Assembly: GCA_025360745.1 (NCBI GenBank)
Contig: JANYBP010000054.1
Location: 1-33,950 of the forward strand
Origin: a bacterium
GTDB taxonomy: Bacteria; Verrucomicrobiota; Kiritimatiellia; CAIKKV01; CAIYGI01
Length of the DNA stretch: 33,950 bases
Direction of reading: 5' to 3'
The translations under genes were made by a program, and so were the position numbers. Numbering within the stretch: the stretch's first letter is position 1; each line of letters starts with the position of its first letter. This document shows, piece by piece, positions 31,888-33,950 of the stretch. Below the pieces are notes generated by a model. That model did not search any database, was not told where the DNA came from, and worked only from the letters and a program-made list of their open reading frames with translations.

Positions 31888-33261
31888 TTAGTGATGAGTG
31901 AGCGGCTTTTGTCCGATGGGCAGGACATTGAAACCCAGCGCATGCAGCGCGGCATGATCCAGGCAATTCCGGCCGTCGAAAACGAAAGCCGGTTTTTCCA
32001 TCGCCGCGTAGATGCGCCGGTAGTCCAGCGTACGAAAGGCGTTCCACTCGGTAACCAGCGCGATCGCGTGGGCGCCGCGGGCGGCGGCATAGGGATCGGC
32101 TTCGAAAGTCACGCGATCGCCGTAGACCGCCAATTCGAGCCTGGCATTGGGCAGGGCCTGCGGATCGGTTACCACCACCGAGGCATGTTCCGCCATCAGC
32201 GCCTGGCAAACGCGCAGGGCCGGGCTTTCGCGGACATCGCCGGTGTCGGCCTTGAAGGCAAAACCGAAGACGGCGATGCGTTTGCCGGCGACCGTGTTGA
32301 ACATCGCGGCAACCATGTTGCGCACGAAGCGGTCCTCCTGGTATTCGTTCATCAGCACCACTTGTTCCCAATAACGCGCGACTTCGCCCAGTCCGTAATG
32401 GTCGCACAGGTAAACCAGATTCAGAATGTCCTTCTTGAAACAGGACCCGCCGAAGCCGACGCTGGCGTTGAGGAAGCGCGGGCCGATGCGCGGATCCATA
32501 CCGATCGCGCGGGCGACCTCGCCGATGTTGGCCTCGGTGGCTTCGCAGATCGCCGAGAGCGAGTTGATCGAACTGATGCGCTGGGCCAGAAAGGCGTTGG
32601 CGGCCAGCTTGGAGAGTTCGGCCGACCAGACATTGGTGGTCAGAATGCGTTCGCGCGGCACCCAGTGGGCGTAGACCTCCGCCAACGCCGCCACAGCCCG
32701 GCGGCCCGACTCGGAATCGTGACCGCCGATCAAGACCCGGTCGGGCTGTTCGAGATCGCGCACCGCCGTGCCCTCGGCCAGGAACTCCGGATTGGACAGC
32801 ACTTCAAAATGCACGGCCGCGGGAGCGGCGCGCAGAATCCGATCCATGGCCTCGGCCGTGCGCACGGGCAGCGTGCTTTTTTCGACGACAATCACATCGC
32901 GCCGGGCGTGCGCGAGGATCTGGCGCGCGGTTTTTTCCCAATACTGCAGGTCCGCCGCGCGGCCCGCGCCCTCTCCGAAGGTCTTGGTCGGGGTATTGAC
33001 GCTGACGAAAATGATGTCGGCCTCGGCGATACCGGCGGCGACATCGGTCGAGAAGAACAGGTTGCGATTGAACGAGGCGGCGACCAGTTCCTTGAGGCCC
33101 GGCTCGTAGATCGGTGGCTCGCCCGACTGCCAGGCTCGGATGCGCGCGGCATCTATATCCACGATCAGCACCCGGTATTCCGGGCACTGGCGGGCGATCA
33201 TGGCCATCGTCGGCCCGCCGACGTAACCGGCGCCGATGCAAAGAATGGTTTTGGCGCTCAT
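31888..33261 (-). CDS. ugd: UDP-glucose 6-dehydrogenase, animal/plant-type
   Basis: 457-residue enzyme that oxidises UDP-glucose twice to UDP-glucuronate with NAD. The Rossmann motif is CIGAGYVGGPT (8-18), the catalytic Cys274 is in GFGGSCFKKD, and SVNTPTKTFGEGAGRAADL, LSNPEFLAEGTAVRDL and ELSKLAANAFLAQRISSINS are very close to human UGDH as I remember it, unlike the shorter Ugd of enterobacteria. The catalytic Cys number (274) nearly equals that of human UGDH (276). ATG 33261 lies seven bases after the upstream stop, without a clear ribosome binding site, so it is probably translated by coupling. First enzyme of the UDP-uronate operon. Confidence 0.93.
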   Translation of the reverse strand: MSAKTILCIGAGYVGGPTMAMIARQCPEYRVLIVDIDAARIRAWQSGEPPIYEPGLKELVAASFNRNLFFSTDVAAGIAEADIIFVSVNTPTKTFGEGAGRAADLQYWEKTARQILAHARRDVIVVEKSTLPVRTAEAMDRILRAAPAAVHFEVLSNPEFLAEGTAVRDLEQPDRVLIGGHDSESGRRAVAALAEVYAHWVPRERILTTNVWSAELSKLAANAFLAQRISSINSLSAICEATEANIGEVARAIGMDPRIGPRFLNASVGFGGSCFKKDILNLVYLCDHYGLGEVARYWEQVVLMNEYQEDRFVRNMVAAMFNTVAGKRIAVFGFAFKADTGDVRESPALRVCQALMAEHASVVVTDPQALPNARLELAVYGDRVTFEADPYAAARGAHAIALVTEWNAFRTLDYRRIYAAMEKPAFVFDGRNCLDHAALHALGFNVLPIGQKPLTHH

Positions 33262-33268
33262 CGAAGAC

Positions 33269-33700
33269 TTACGCGACCGCAAAGGTCCCCGGCTTGACCT
33301 TCTTGAAGACCTTCTTGTTGTTGTACAACAGCAGGCTCATGGCCCCGACGGGCCGCTTGGCCTCGAACACATGTCCGGCCTTTTGCATCGCCTGAACGAT
33401 TTCCGCGATCTTCATCGGCTTGCCCGCCTTGAGCATAAAATCCCGCACGCAATCACGCTGCGACGGACCGCTCCGGCGTTTCTTCGCGCGTTTGGCCCCG
33501 CCCTGCTTGACCCGCGGAAGCTTCGCCGCCGCCCGCTTGCCCCCAATGCCCAGCACGGCGGAAAGCGACTCATTGAGCGCCGCCAGCGTTTTCTCGCACT
33601 CCTTGATCGCGCCAAGGATTTTTTCGGCCTTTTGGGCGCGCGCTTTGAAATCGTCGGCGATCGCCAACTGTTGTTTGCGCAGTTCGTTTACAGCTTGCAT
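33269..33700 (-). CDS. Coiled-coil protein with HARE-HTH-like winged helix
   Basis: 143-residue protein. Residues 1-50 form a helix/coiled coil (NELRKQQLAIADDFKARAQ..., ECEKTLAALNESLSAVLG). Residues 52-78 are a Lys/Arg/Ala-rich linker likely to bind nucleic acid. Residues 82-143 (RDCVRDFMLKAGKPMKIAEI, MSLLLYNNKKVFKKVKPGTF) have the helix spacing and terminal F-x-x-x-x-x-G-x-F strand of winged helices of the HB1/ASXL (HARE-HTH) type. It lies seven bases upstream of ugd and is probably the first gene of that operon. A regulatory role is plausible but unproven. ATG 33700 is chosen over an upstream in-frame start because the AAAGCGAG segment precedes it and the conserved-looking helix begins there. 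Confidence 0.65.
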   Translation of the reverse strand: MQAVNELRKQQLAIADDFKARAQKAEKILGAIKECEKTLAALNESLSAVLGIGGKRAAAKLPRVKQGGAKRAKKRRSGPSQRDCVRDFMLKAGKPMKIAEIVQAMQKAGHVFEAKRPVGAMSLLLYNNKKVFKKVKPGTFAVA

Positions 33701-33818
33701 CGAATAGCTCGCTTTCTTTTGGGATGAAGTGCCACAGGCGCGAATGGTAACGCGCTTCCATTTTTGGAGCAAGAAGTAATATCGAAACCGTCAAGCCCGC
33801 CGATCGAAAAATCAGCAA

Positions 33819-33950
33819 TTCTCACTATGGCCACATGAAGTGCGGTCGGGACGGAGCCCGACCCTCCAAAAGCTCGAAAACCCGCCGTTTCGTCGCCTGG
33901 AGAGACGACCTCCGTGTCGTCCGGGCCCGAGGAAGCGGCCATAATGCGAA
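33819..33950. repeat. MITE-like palindromic element, right copy
   Basis: Ends TTCTCACTATGGCC (33819-33832) and GGCCATAATGCGAA (33937-33950). The left internal hairpin is GGTCGGG, loop ACGGAG, CCCGACC (33844-33863). The right half contains GACGACCTCCGTGTCGTC, as in the copy at 1-133. It has the same orientation and nearly the same length (132 bp) as that copy. Confidence 0.8.

Overview
The window is 33.95 kb of GC-rich bacterial DNA, probably from the Planctomycetes-Verrucomicrobia-Lentisphaerae-Kiritimatiellae (PVC) group. This placement is inferred, with no marker-gene phylogeny. It rests on secreted two-domain esterases and GH42-like proteins, an animal/plant-type UDP-glucose dehydrogenase, a pseudopilin-like protein with a CP-GG-Y...P-C-S tail, and very many short-period repeats between genes. 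Nearly identical ~132-bp palindromic elements sit exactly at both ends. This could be a natural assembly break at a repeat, and the window may be one complete metagenomic contig.

Layout. (a) 0.2-8.0 kb, plus strand: a secreted tandem alpha/beta hydrolase with a likely frameshift, a CoA-acylating aldehyde dehydrogenase of the sulfoacetaldehyde (SauS) type in an operon with a class III aminotransferase, and a secreted GH42-like protein. This gene is convergent with nagA across a strong bidirectional terminator. (b) 9.3-14.4 kb, an accessory zone on the minus strand: a three-gene envelope or unknown cluster beside an attC-like site, then hipBA with three identical-class operators, then a HigBA-type module. 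These are separated by composite repeats. (c) 14.4-20.5 kb: an addB-addA helicase/nuclease pair with its own promoter. (d) 20.5-22 kb: an AbiE-type module with toxin gene first, behind a large inverted repeat. (e) 22-28 kb: dprA-topA-xer, a DNA-processing group split by repeats and a mazEF-like module. (f) 28-33.7 kb, minus strand: one run from a winged-helix protein through UDP-glucose dehydrogenase and UDP-glucuronate 4-epimerase to a sugar aminotransferase, then eno-ftsB from a separate promoter.

How it fits together. The sugar-nucleotide operon should turn UDP-glucose into UDP-glucuronate and UDP-galacturonate and feed an amino-sugar step for surface polysaccharide. The dehydrogenase/aminotransferase pair suggests deamination of an amino compound (taurine is the leading candidate) to an aldehyde that becomes an acyl-CoA. 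Four toxin-antitoxin-type modules lie within about 15 kb around addBA and dprA-topA-xer.

The most unusual structure is not a gene. Arrays of a 7-bp unit (CRGARGT, or its complement TGRCTTC) occur at six loci, often head to head, touching gene ends and embedded in longer composite elements. The longest has 19 in-phase units (14129-14261). All gene functions are read from sequence motifs; no database search was run.
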